Assembly (NCBI GenBank): GCA_900764925.1
Contig: CAAFPW010000055.1
Location: 1-9,022 of the forward strand
From: Fusobacteriaceae bacterium
Lineage (GTDB): Bacteria > Fusobacteriota > Fusobacteriia > Fusobacteriales > Fusobacteriaceae
DNA length: 9,022 nt
Direction: 5' to 3'
Of the stretch, positions 1 through 6,668 are shown in pieces; the stretch's first letter is position 1; every line of letters begins with the position of its first letter. Below the pieces are notes generated by a model that was given only the letters and a program-made list of their open reading frames with translations, was not told where the DNA came from and did not search any database. The position numbers and the translations under genes are program-made.

Positions 1-1164
1 GCAGGAATGGATAAAGGGGCTTTAATTACTGTAACTTGCTTGGCTACAGCTATAGGAACATTTTTAGCTGCATTTATAGGGAATGTACCAATAGCTATGG
101 CACCTGGTATGGGACTTAATGCCTTTTTTACATTTACTCTTGTAATGGGAAAAGGGGTACCTTGGCAAGATGCACTAGGAGTTGTATTTGTATCAGGAGT
201 TTTCTTTTTTATACTAGCAGCTTCTGGGCTTAGAGAGAAATTAGCTTCAGCTATACCCACTCCAATAACAATTGCTTCTACAGCTGGTATTGGACTTTTT
301 ATAGCTTTTATAGGATTAAAAAATATGGGAATAATAGTGGCTGATCCATCAACATTAGTAGCTTTAGGAAAATTTGATCTACCAGTGACACTTTCTATAA
401 TCTGTTTAGTTTTAATGGCTATATTTGAATTGAAAAAAGTTAGAGGTGGAATCCTAATAAGTATAGTTATAATAACTGTTGTAGGTATGATGTTTGGATT
501 GGTAGAATTGCCAAAGGCAGTTGTATCTATGCCACCAAGTATAGAGCCTATTGCTTTTAAATTAAATATATTTGGAGCCTTTAAAATATCATTATTTGGA
601 TCTATCTTCTCATTTATGTTTATAGATTTGTTTGATTCGTTGGGATTTTTGATAGCTTGTTTTAGAGAGATAGGCTTAGTAGATGAGAAGGGAAAATATA
701 AGGGACTAGGAAAAATGATGTTTGCCGATGTTTCTTCAACTATAATAGGAGCTTGTTTAGGAACAAGTACAGTTACTACATTTGGAGAGTCAGCAGCTGG
801 AATAGCAGCTGGAGCTAAGACTGGACTTGCTTCTTTAGTAACAGGGGTTTTATTCTTAGTAGCTTTACTTATAACACCATTAGTTGGAATTGTACCAATG
901 TTTGCTGCAGCTCCATCTCTTGTTATGGTAGGAGTATTTATGTTTAAAAGTGTGAGAGAGCTAGATTTACACGATATAAAAATAGCTGTACCAGCTTTTG
1001 TTACAATAATTTTTATGCCTCTTACTTATAGTATAAGTATAGGATTAAGTTTTGGATTTGTAAGCTATATCATTATGCATGCAGTAGCTAAAGAGTGGCA
1101 CAAGATTAATACAGTATTATGGATAATAGGAGCACTTTCTTTAGTGAATCTAATTTGGAGGTAG
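1..1164 (+). CDS. NCS2-family purine permease (guanine/hypoxanthine type), 5'-partial
   Basis: This is a multi-pass inner-membrane importer of nucleobases, of the NCS2/AzgA-PbuG branch (COG2252 type), usually a proton symporter for adenine, guanine or hypoxanthine. The reading frame is open from base 1 (Ala-Gly before the Met at base 7). Family members normally have about 50-60 residues before the AGMDKG-like stretch, so the Met at 7 is internal and the true start lies upstream of the window. Family signatures seen, counted from that Met, are NVPIAMAPGMGLNAF near residues 26-40, FIDLFDSLGFL near 205-215, and GTSTVTTFGESAAG near 252-265, the substrate-binding helix region. About ten hydrophobic segments are visible. 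The following deaminase gene starts 3 bases after the stop, which fits a purine salvage operon. The exact base transported cannot be read from sequence. Confidence 0.9.
   Translation, partial: AGMDKGALITVTCLATAIGTFLAAFIGNVPIAMAPGMGLNAFFTFTLVMGKGVPWQDALGVVFVSGVFFFILAASGLREKLASAIPTPITIASTAGIGLFIAFIGLKNMGIIVADPSTLVALGKFDLPVTLSIICLVLMAIFELKKVRGGILISIVIITVVGMMFGLVELPKAVVSMPPSIEPIAFKLNIFGAFKISLFGSIFSFMFIDLFDSLGFLIACFREIGLVDEKGKYKGLGKMMFADVSSTIIGACLGTSTVTTFGESAAGIAAGAKTGLASLVTGVLFLVALLITPLVGIVPMFAAAPSLVMVGVFMFKSVRELDLHDIKIAVPAFVTIIFMPLTYSISIGLSFGFVSYIIMHAVAKEWHKINTVLWIIGALSLVNLIWR
1157..1161 (+). promoter_or_regulatory. Ribosome binding site of the amidohydrolase gene
   Basis: GGAGG lies inside the last codons of the permease gene, 6 bases before the ATG at 1168. 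It fixes that start and suggests the two genes are translated from one mRNA. Confidence 0.8.
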
Positions 1165-1167
1165 AAA

Positions 1168-2535
1168 ATGAGTAAACTATTAATTAAAAATGGATATATT
1201 GTCTCTATGAATGAAAAAAGAGAGGTTTTTAATGGAGGGGCTATCCTTATAGAAAATGATAAAATCATTGATATAGGAAAGATAGATGAGAAATCTTTAG
1301 GTAGTGATGTAGAGGTTTATGATGCTCAAGGAAAGATTATACTACCAGGATTTGTTAATACTCATGTTCATCTATCACAACAGTTGGGAAGAGGAATAGC
1401 AGATGATGTGGTACTTCTAACTTGGTTAAGAGAGAGAATTTGGCCATATGAGAGTAGCTTTGACTATGAGGATTCACTTATCTCGTCAATAGCTTGTTGT
1501 GTAGAGATGATAAAATCAGGAACTACTACTTTTTTAGAGGCTGGAGGACAATATGTAGATGCTATGGTTGAGGCAGTTGAAAAGTGTGGGCTTAGAGCTT
1601 GTCTTTGTAAATCAACTATGGATGAGGGAGAGGGACTTCCTAAACCTTGGCAAAAAACTACTCAAGAGGAGTTAGATGAGCAAGAGGAACTATTTAAAAA
1701 ATACAATAACGCAGCAGATGGAAGAGTTAAGATTTGGTTTGGACTTAGAACTATATTTAATAACTCAGATGATTTAATAATAGGAACAAAAAAACTTGCT
1801 GATAAGTATAATACAGGAATACATATGCATGTTCTTGAAGTTAAGGAAGAGATGGATTATACAAGAGCAACAAGAGGAGAAACAACAGTAGAACATCTAT
1901 ATAGATTAGGAGCACTTGGACCAAATTTAGTGGCAGCTCATGTAGTATGGCTTACAGAAAGAGAGATAGATCTATTTAGATTATATGATGTAAAAGCTTC
2001 TCACAACCCAGCAGCAGCGATGAAAGTAGTACTAGGTTTTGCTAGAATACCTGAGATGATGGAAAAAGGGATCACTGTGGGAATAGGAACAGATGGAGCT
2101 CCATCAAATAATAGAATGGATATGATGAGAGATATCTATTTGACATCGTTACTACATAAGGGAAGAACTTTAGATCCTAAGAGTGTATCAGCTGAAGAGG
2201 TTTTAGAAATGGCAACTATAAATGGAGCTAGATGTGCACTTCAAGAAAAAGAGATAGGAAGTTTAGAGATTGGTAAAAAAGCAGACCTTATAGTTTTAAA
2301 TCCAGATTCAATTCACTCATTACCATTGGTAGATCCAATTGCTAATATAGTTTATGCTATGAGTAGCGAAAATGTAGAATCAACTATGTGTAATGGAAAA
2401 TGGCTTATGAAAGAGAAAGAGATACTATTTTTAGATGAAAAAGAGCTTTTAGAAAAAGTTAAAGAGCAAAGTAAAAAGGTATTAGCTAAAGCTGGAGTAA
2501 AGCTACCAAATAGATTTCCTGTAATTGATTGTTAA
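1168..2535 (+). CDS. Amidohydrolase-superfamily deaminase (MtaD / SAH-deaminase-like), probably purine-directed
   Basis: This is a cytosolic metal-dependent hydrolase of the MtaD/TrzN/guanine-deaminase group, 455 residues, the usual family length. Motifs seen are the metal-binding HxH in NTHVHL (H66, H68), HMHVLE (metal ligand H221, catalytic-type E224), AAHVVWLTEREI (H258), SHNPAA (H279) and GIGTDGAPSNN with the catalytic/metal aspartate D309. The C-terminal GSLEIGKKADLIVLNP (about residues 363-378) is the typical beta-sandwich return. The GPNLVAAHVVWL and SHNP blocks resemble 5-methylthioadenosine/S-adenosylhomocysteine deaminases. HNPAAAMK in place of the usual HNPxSNxK also occurs in s-triazine and other purine-like deaminases, so the substrate is uncertain. 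The upstream purine permease favours a purine base or nucleoside such as guanine, an adenosine derivative or 8-oxoguanine. A strong terminator follows. Confidence 0.85.
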   Translation: MSKLLIKNGYIVSMNEKREVFNGGAILIENDKIIDIGKIDEKSLGSDVEVYDAQGKIILPGFVNTHVHLSQQLGRGIADDVVLLTWLRERIWPYESSFDYEDSLISSIACCVEMIKSGTTTFLEAGGQYVDAMVEAVEKCGLRACLCKSTMDEGEGLPKPWQKTTQEELDEQEELFKKYNNAADGRVKIWFGLRTIFNNSDDLIIGTKKLADKYNTGIHMHVLEVKEEMDYTRATRGETTVEHLYRLGALGPNLVAAHVVWLTEREIDLFRLYDVKASHNPAAAMKVVLGFARIPEMMEKGITVGIGTDGAPSNNRMDMMRDIYLTSLLHKGRTLDPKSVSAEEVLEMATINGARCALQEKEIGSLEIGKKADLIVLNPDSIHSLPLVDPIANIVYAMSSENVESTMCNGKWLMKEKEILFLDEKELLEKVKEQSKKVLAKAGVKLPNRFPVIDC

Positions 2536-2546
2536 TAAAAATATGA

Positions 2547-2600
2547 AGAGGGAGAAAATTTTACTATTGATGAAAGTAAAACTTTCTCCTTTTGTATTAT
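2547..2600 (+). terminator. Intrinsic terminator of the purine operon
   Basis: The hairpin has GGAGAAA (2551-2557) pairing with TTTCTCC (2583-2589). After a single A/C mismatch, TTTTACT (2559-2565) pairs with AGTAAAA (2575-2581). The loop is 9 bases. The stem can extend by A-U and G-U pairs into the T-run that starts at 2590. It begins 11 bases after the amidohydrolase stop and just upstream of the next promoter, so it separates the two units. Confidence 0.85.
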
Positions 2601-2604
2601 TAAA

Positions 2605-2633
2605 TTGCAACTATCTATATCCTGTGATATAAT
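2605..2633 (+). promoter_or_regulatory. Sigma-70-type promoter with extended -10 for the exporter operon
   Basis: A -35 box TTGCAA (2605-2610) and a perfect -10 box TATAAT (2628-2633) are separated by 17 bases. TGA directly before TATAAT gives the extended -10 motif TGnTATAAT. Transcription would begin near 2640, leaving a leader of only about 24 bases before the ATG at 2664. Its position right after the previous terminator supports a true promoter. Confidence 0.85.
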
Positions 2634-2663
2634 TTATTGGATAATTTATAATGGGAGTTGAAA

Positions 2664-3431
2664 ATGGATAAACAGTTTGGTTATAGAGTATTAAATCTTG
2701 CTGGAGATGTAGGAGAGGCTCTACTGGAAAATGGATCAGAAGTATACAGGGTAGAAAATAGTGTGTGTGCAGTGGCAGAATATTTTGGATTTTATCCCCA
2801 ATGTTTTGCTACCCTTACTTGTATAATAATTACCTTTGAGAATTCTGAAGGAGAGATTATTTCATTAGTTAGAAGGGTAAAATCAAGGAGTACAAATCTT
2901 GATAAAGTGTATAAGGTCTTTTCTTTAATAAAAAATATAGAAAGATATGATTTAGAAATTCTTGAGAAAGCTATTAAAGAGATAACTTCAGAAAAGCCAT
3001 ACTCATTCTTAATAAATACAGCTGGAAATTGTATAGGGGCTTCTTTTTTCTCCATACTTTTTTTAGGGGGAATGAGTGATTTTGTAGCTTCACTTCTATC
3101 AGGATTAGTGGTAGCTATATTTTCAAAAATATCAGATAAACTTAGCTTAGGAACTTTTTTTACAAATTTAATATGTGGGTTTATGGCAACAGCTTCAGCT
3201 TGTTTTTTTCACTATACAGGATTTACAGATGGAGCATCAATTACAATCATATCTACATTGATGATATTAGTTCCAGGAGTAGCTTTTATTAACTCTATGA
3301 GAGATATATTTGCTGGAGATTTAGTAACAGGAATGTCTAGACTTATGGAGGTAGTTATGATAGGAACATCTATAGCTGTAGGGTCTGGAGTTGCACTAAA
3401 TATTTTCTTGAGATTAGGAGGAGCCATATAA
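2664..3431 (+). CDS. Threonine/serine exporter family protein, large half (YjjP-like, ThrE N-terminal domain)
   Basis: This inner-membrane protein corresponds to the first half of ThrE (DUF1212/PF06738 type). Its cytoplasmic N-terminal part holds the family motif GEALLENGSEVYRVENSV (17-34), where one-piece ThrE and YjjP have a similar GAEVYRVE block. About five hydrophobic helices follow from residue 114. ILVPGVAFINSMRDIFAGD (201-219) is the conserved VPG...N..RD signature. An in-frame TTG at 2658 would add two residues, but GGGAG at 2653-2657 sits 6 bases before the ATG at 2664, so 2664 is preferred. The small second half follows one base after the stop. ThrE exports threonine and serine in Corynebacterium. 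The E. coli YjjP/YjjB pair has been linked to succinate export. The substrate here is therefore open. Confidence 0.88.
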   Translation: MDKQFGYRVLNLAGDVGEALLENGSEVYRVENSVCAVAEYFGFYPQCFATLTCIIITFENSEGEIISLVRRVKSRSTNLDKVYKVFSLIKNIERYDLEILEKAIKEITSEKPYSFLINTAGNCIGASFFSILFLGGMSDFVASLLSGLVVAIFSKISDKLSLGTFFTNLICGFMATASACFFHYTGFTDGASITIISTLMILVPGVAFINSMRDIFAGDLVTGMSRLMEVVMIGTSIAVGSGVALNIFLRLGGAI

Positions 3432-3432
3432 T

Positions 3433-3894
3433 ATGATAGATATATATTTTAGTAATTGGATAGTTCAAATAGTAGCTGCAGTAATAACAACCATTGGTTT
3501 TGGAATAATGTTTAATATAAGAAATAGAAATCTTTTTCATACTGGGATTGCTGGTGGTATAAGCTGGGCTGTCTATCTTTTAGGAAAACACTATAATTTA
3601 ACAGATGGACCAAATTATTTCTTAGCTACTCTATGTCTTTCGCTCTATTCAGAGATAGTAGCAAGAAAATTGAAAACACCAGTGACAACTATTCTAATAG
3701 CTGCACTTATACCCTTAGCTCCAGGAGGAGGGATATATTATATGATGTATAATCTTATAAATAAAAACTATCCGTTGGCATTGGAAAAAGGGATAAGTAC
3801 ATTTATAATAGCTGGAGCTATGGCTGTTGGAATTTTTACAGCTACTAATATTATGAGAGCTTTTAAGAAATCCAAATATAAAAGTGGGGAATGA
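3433..3894 (+). CDS. Threonine/serine exporter family protein, small half (YjjB-like, ThrE_2 domain)
   Basis: This membrane protein of 153 residues has about four hydrophobic helices and corresponds to the C-terminal ThrE_2 domain (PF12821 type). The signature is ALIPLAPGGGIYYMMYN (91-107), with the proline/glycine run typical of YjjB. It should form a two-component exporter with the preceding YjjP-like protein. An AGGAGG at 3416-3421, inside the end of the upstream gene, lies 11 bases from the ATG. This spacing is long, and the start may depend on translational coupling, since the upstream stop TAA is only one base before this ATG. The lysine-rich C-terminus (FKKSKYKSGE) should face the cytoplasm. 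The frame runs up to the racemase-like gene. Confidence 0.88.
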   Translation: MIDIYFSNWIVQIVAAVITTIGFGIMFNIRNRNLFHTGIAGGISWAVYLLGKHYNLTDGPNYFLATLCLSLYSEIVARKLKTPVTTILIAALIPLAPGGGIYYMMYNLINKNYPLALEKGISTFIIAGAMAVGIFTATNIMRAFKKSKYKSGE

Positions 3895-3896
3895 TT

Positions 3897-4691
3897 ATGA
3901 CTAAAGATAGTCCAATAGGAATTTTTGATTCAGGAATAGGTGGATTGACAATTTTAAAAAAGATAAAAGAGATTCTACCAAGGGAAAATATCATCTATTA
4001 TGGGGATTGGAAAAATAATCCATATAGTGAAAAAAGTGAAGAGGAGATAAGGAATTTTAGTAGAGAGATTACAGATTTTTTATTGAGAAATAACTGTAAG
4101 GCTATTGTAGTTGGATGCAGTATCTTTTCTACCGCTTCTTTGGAGTATTTAAAAGAGTTAAATCCCAATATAATAATTGTTGGAATGATAGATGGGGGAG
4201 TAAACTCTGCAATCTTAGAGAGTGAAAATAAAAAAATAGCTGTAATGGGAGCAGAGTTTGTAATAAATTCCAATATATATGAGAGAAAAATAAGAGAGTT
4301 AGATTCAGATATAATTCTATATCAAATTCCTTGTAAAAAACTTTGTGGAATGTTAGAGAAAGGATGGGAGAATTTCCCAGATAGATTAGAGATTTTAGAA
4401 GGATATTTAAAAAATATTCCTAGAGATGTGGATACTCTAATATTAGGAGGGACTCATTATCCGATAATTAAAGAAGATATTCAGAAGTTTTTTTCTAAAA
4501 AGATAGTGGATTCATCAGTTGAAAGTGTGATAGAGTTATTCAAAGAGTTAGGAGAAAAAAATCTTTTAAGAGAGGGACTAAAAAAAGGAAGAGTGGAATT
4601 TTATATCAATGGAGATAGAGAAAAATTTAGAAAAATAGCTGAAGAACTATTGGAGAGTAAGGATAGAATAAATATTTTCTCCATATATTAA
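3897..4691 (+). CDS. MurI-like Asp/Glu racemase family protein with second catalytic Cys replaced by Gly
   Basis: This is a soluble protein of 264 residues, the usual glutamate racemase length, with the MurI fold signatures PIGIFDSGIGGLTIL (6-20, with D11 and S12), YYGDWKNNPYSEKS (34-47) and ILGGTHYP (182-189). Canonical MurI uses two cysteines as acid/base, in the motifs ACNT and GCTHYP. Here the first cysteine is kept but its motif is altered to GCSIFS (C74). The second is glycine (G185, codon GGG at 4449-4451), while H187 is retained. A normal two-base racemization of glutamate is therefore doubtful. It may be a divergent paralog with a one-cysteine mechanism or a non-catalytic role. An ATG at 3891 overlaps the upstream stop as ATGA, but GGGGA (3886-3890) abuts it. 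The same box lies 6 bases before the ATG at 3897, so 3897 is preferred. Automatic pipelines would probably name it murI. Confidence 0.8.
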   Translation: MTKDSPIGIFDSGIGGLTILKKIKEILPRENIIYYGDWKNNPYSEKSEEEIRNFSREITDFLLRNNCKAIVVGCSIFSTASLEYLKELNPNIIIVGMIDGGVNSAILESENKKIAVMGAEFVINSNIYERKIRELDSDIILYQIPCKKLCGMLEKGWENFPDRLEILEGYLKNIPRDVDTLILGGTHYPIIKEDIQKFFSKKIVDSSVESVIELFKELGEKNLLREGLKKGRVEFYINGDREKFRKIAEELLESKDRINIFSIY

Positions 4692-4714
4692 AGAGAATCA
4701 TTAAAAAAATATAT

Positions 4715-4743
4715 TTTACATAGAAAAACATTTGCTGTATAAT
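4715..4743 (+). promoter_or_regulatory. Consensus sigma-70-type promoter of the lysine riboswitch transcript
   Basis: TTTACA (4715-4720) and a perfect TATAAT (4738-4743) are separated by 17 bases. The start site would be near 4750, just before the first helix of the riboswitch. No terminator is visible between the racemase-like gene and this promoter, so some read-through from upstream is possible. Confidence 0.85.
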
Positions 4744-4751
4744 CATACGAA

Positions 4752-4918
4752 ATGGTAGAGGCGCAATTGACAAGAGTAGTATCTCTTAGTTTGACAGACA
4801 ATGAGGAGATATGAAAGGGGAGATTGCCGAAATGAAAGTCATGTCAGAGACTTTTGTTGGTAACTCAGAGAATATCTGTTTTACTGTCATTGAGATAATT
4901 CAATGGAGTGCTATCTGT
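4752..4918 (+). ncRNA. Lysine riboswitch (L box) aptamer
   Basis: This cis-acting RNA binds lysine and, in this class upstream of a terminator, lowers transcription when lysine is plentiful. Conserved L-box blocks are present in order: GGTAGAGGCGC (4754-4764), AAGAGTAGTA (4772-4781), GAAAGGGGAG...GCCGAAA (4813-4832), GTTGG (4856-4860), and ACTGTCATTG...CAATGGAGTGCTATC (4882-4915). Visible helices are P1 (GGTAG 4754-4758 with CTATC 4911-4915), P3 (about ten pairs, AATGAAAGTC 4831-4840 with GACTTTTGTT near 4849-4858), a short P4 (CAGA/TCTG) and P5 (CATTGA/TCAATG around GATAAT). A terminator and lysA follow, which is the classical arrangement. Confidence 0.95.
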
Positions 4919-4964
4919 GGAATACTAACTTTTGGGGATACATCTGTATTTTTATATTGTTTTT

Positions 4965-5002
4965 AAATCACAGTTTAGCTACTGTGATTTTTTTATTTTT
5001 TT
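4965..5002 (+). terminator. Riboswitch-controlled intrinsic terminator
   Basis: AAATCACAGT (4965-4974) pairs perfectly with ACTGTGATTT (4981-4990) around a 6-base loop, followed by a T-rich tract to 5002. It lies about 50 bases after the aptamer. A competing pairing is possible: CTGTGG at 4915-4920, at the 3' edge of aptamer helix P1, can pair with TCACAG at 4968-4973, the left arm of the terminator. This would be the antiterminator in the lysine-free state. It shares only about one base with the P1 helix as drawn here, so the exact switching geometry is inferred. Confidence 0.9.
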
Positions 5003-5113
5003 GTACAATCTTAAATGATAGTAATATATTTTATAAATATATATAAAAAAATTATATAAGATTTAAGTTTTAATTATATATTTGATTTATAAAAAAAAGA
5101 TAGTATAGAAAAA

Positions 5114-5143
5114 AAATATTAAGTATATATAATACTAATATTT
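5114..5143 (+). repeat. AT-rich inverted repeat upstream of lysA
   Basis: AAATATT (5114-5120) and AGTAT (5122-5126) pair with ATACT (5132-5136) and AATATTT (5137-5143), giving 12 pairs with one bulged A and a 5-base loop. A T-rich stretch follows, so a weak terminator or an operator overlapping the possible -35 box is conceivable. Given the base composition, chance is a real alternative. Confidence 0.4.
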
Positions 5144-5170
5144 GATTTTTGATTGTTATTAAAGTATAAA
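5142..5170 (+). promoter_or_regulatory. Possible second promoter for lysA, downstream of the riboswitch terminator
   Basis: TTGATT (5142-5147) and TATAAA (5165-5170) are 17 bases apart, with a predicted start near 5177, about 37 bases before lysA. If used, it would bypass lysine control. The region is so AT-rich that such matches are expected by chance, hence the low confidence. Confidence 0.35.
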
Positions 5171-5213
5171 ATAGTGTAAATAATATAAAATAATATTTTG
5201 TTAGGAGGAAGAA

Positions 5214-6518
5214 ATGAAATATTTTGGAACAATGAAAAACGAAGATGGAATATTATCCATAGGAGGAGTTAAAGTAACAGAGTTGGCTGAAAAATATAAA
5301 ACACCTCTATATATAATGGATCAAGAGTTGATTGAAGAGAATATGAGAATATATAAAGAGAACTTTAAAAGTGAGAAATTTGATACTCAGATAGTATATG
5401 CTTCTAAGGCTTTCTTAGCAAAAGCAATGTGTCAATTGGTAGAAAAGTATGATATGGATATAGATGCAGTATCTGGAGGAGAGCTATATACAATAAAAGC
5501 TAGTGGACTTCCTATGAGTAGAGTACATATGCATGGAAATAATAAGACTATGGAAGAGTTAGAGATGTGTTTAGATTATGAGATAGGAAGTATAATAATA
5601 GATAATGAAACAGAGATTGAAAATCTTTCTAAAGTATGTGAAGAGAAGAATAAAAAGATGAAAGTTATGTTGAGAATAAATATTGGAATAGACGCTCATA
5701 CTCATGAATATATAAGAACTTCAAAACATACTTCTAAATTTGGAGAGTCAATTTTTGATGATAAGTTAACAGGAATAGTAAAGAGAATTGTTGAGGATAA
5801 AAATTTAGAGTTCTTAGGTTTTCACTGTCATATAGGTTCACAAATTTTTGATACTAAAGCTTTTCTTGAAGCTATAGAGAGTATGGTAGTTGAAACTAAA
5901 AAAATCTCTCAAGCATTGAGAGTAAAAATTCCAGAGATAAATCTAGGTGGAGGATTTGGAGTATATTATACATCTCAAGATACAGCTATAGACATAAAAA
6001 ACTTTATGAGAACTATGATTAAAGAGTTGGAAAATTCCTTAGAAAAACATGAGTTAGAGATAGAAAAAATCTCTATTGAACCAGGAAGAAGTATAGTTGG
6101 AAATGCTGGAAGTACTCTATATACAATTGGTGGGTATAAAAATACCTATGGAGGAGTTAAATATCTATTTATAGATGGAGGAATGACAGATAATATTAGA
6201 CCAGCATTATATCAAGCTGAATATGATGGAGTTATAGCTAATAAATTGAATGAAACTGAAAAAGAAATAGTAACAGTTGCTGGAAAGTGTTGTGAATCTG
6301 GAGATTTGATAATAAAAAATGGTGAATTACCTAAAGGAGAAAAGGGAGATTTACTCTTAGTAACAACTACAGGAGCTTATGGATACTCAATGTCAAGTAA
6401 TTACAATAAATTACAAAGACCAGCAGTTGTATTTGTAAAAAATGGAAAAAGTTCTTTAGCTATCAGAAGAGAGAGCTATGAAGACTTAGTTAAAAATGAT
6501 TTAGCTATTGAGTTATAG
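5214..6518 (+). CDS. lysA: Diaminopimelate decarboxylase
   Basis: This PLP-dependent cytosolic enzyme removes CO2 from meso-2,6-diaminopimelate to give L-lysine, the last step of lysine synthesis. It is a fold-type III (alanine-racemase-like barrel) enzyme of 434 residues, a typical length. Motifs are VYASKAF with the PLP lysine K65, GFHCHIGSQIF (202-212), LGGGFGVYY (244-252) for the PLP phosphate, SIEPGRSIV (287-295), and CCESGD (359-364), whose cysteine and glutamate complete the neighbouring subunit's active site. GAYGYSMSSNYN (387-398) is typical of the C-terminal domain. The start is fixed by AGGAGG (5203-5208) 5 bases before the ATG. The lysine riboswitch upstream independently supports specificity for DAP over ornithine or arginine decarboxylation. 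Confidence 0.95.
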   Translation: MKYFGTMKNEDGILSIGGVKVTELAEKYKTPLYIMDQELIEENMRIYKENFKSEKFDTQIVYASKAFLAKAMCQLVEKYDMDIDAVSGGELYTIKASGLPMSRVHMHGNNKTMEELEMCLDYEIGSIIIDNETEIENLSKVCEEKNKKMKVMLRINIGIDAHTHEYIRTSKHTSKFGESIFDDKLTGIVKRIVEDKNLEFLGFHCHIGSQIFDTKAFLEAIESMVVETKKISQALRVKIPEINLGGGFGVYYTSQDTAIDIKNFMRTMIKELENSLEKHELEIEKISIEPGRSIVGNAGSTLYTIGGYKNTYGGVKYLFIDGGMTDNIRPALYQAEYDGVIANKLNETEKEIVTVAGKCCESGDLIIKNGELPKGEKGDLLLVTTTGAYGYSMSSNYNKLQRPAVVFVKNGKSSLAIRRESYEDLVKNDLAIEL

Positions 6519-6668
6519 TTCTTAAAATATGAACTCTATTTATATATAAAATATCTATTTTATTTGAAAAATAGAAAAAAGTATGAACAAAAAAATAAAA
6601 GTTTTGAACAATAGGAAAAAGAGCAAAATTTGTTTACAATATTAGAAGTAATACAGTTGGAGGGGGAT
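6519..6668 (+). other. Short AT-rich gap between lysA and the M20 hydrolase gene
   Basis: This 150-base stretch has a 5-pair hairpin AGTTC/GAACT (6517-6521/6531-6535) and an AT-only hairpin CTATTTT/AAAATAG (6555-6561/6568-6574). Neither is followed by a proper T-run, so no convincing terminator is seen. TACAAT at 6635-6640 could be a -10 box, but no -35 box lies at the right distance. The downstream genes may therefore be co-transcribed with lysA. Confidence 0.5.

Larger units (their letters stand above)
5003..5200 (+). other. AT-rich leader between riboswitch terminator and lysA
   Basis: About 200 bases of almost pure A+T hold no recognisable gene. They contain an AT-only inverted repeat (5114-5143) and a possible second promoter (5142-5170). 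No further RNA motif was recognised. Its length is unusual, because in most L-box leaders the gene begins soon after the terminator. Confidence 0.6.

Noticed and set aside
7..9. Met at base 7 as the true start of the permease
   Set aside because: The frame is open to base 1, no ribosome binding site is visible in the six bases available, and the family has a longer N-terminus before this AGMDKG-like stretch.
2792..3427. Two minus-strand open frames under the YjjP-like gene
   Set aside because: They are shadows of the real gene, with no recognised motif.
4706..4717. Palindrome AAAATATATTTT overlapping the -35 box of the riboswitch promoter
   Set aside because: Such AT palindromes are common by chance in this composition. 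No second copy or known operator was recognised.
6555..6574. Hairpin CTATTTT/AAAATAG after lysA as a terminator
   Set aside because: The stem is A-T except for one closing C-G pair and is followed by a run of A rather than T, so it does not look like a + strand intrinsic terminator.
6630..6668. TTG start adding 13 residues to the M20 protein
   Set aside because: There is no ribosome binding site at a proper distance, and the extra residues precede the normal family start. The ATG at 6669 has a good GGAGG box.
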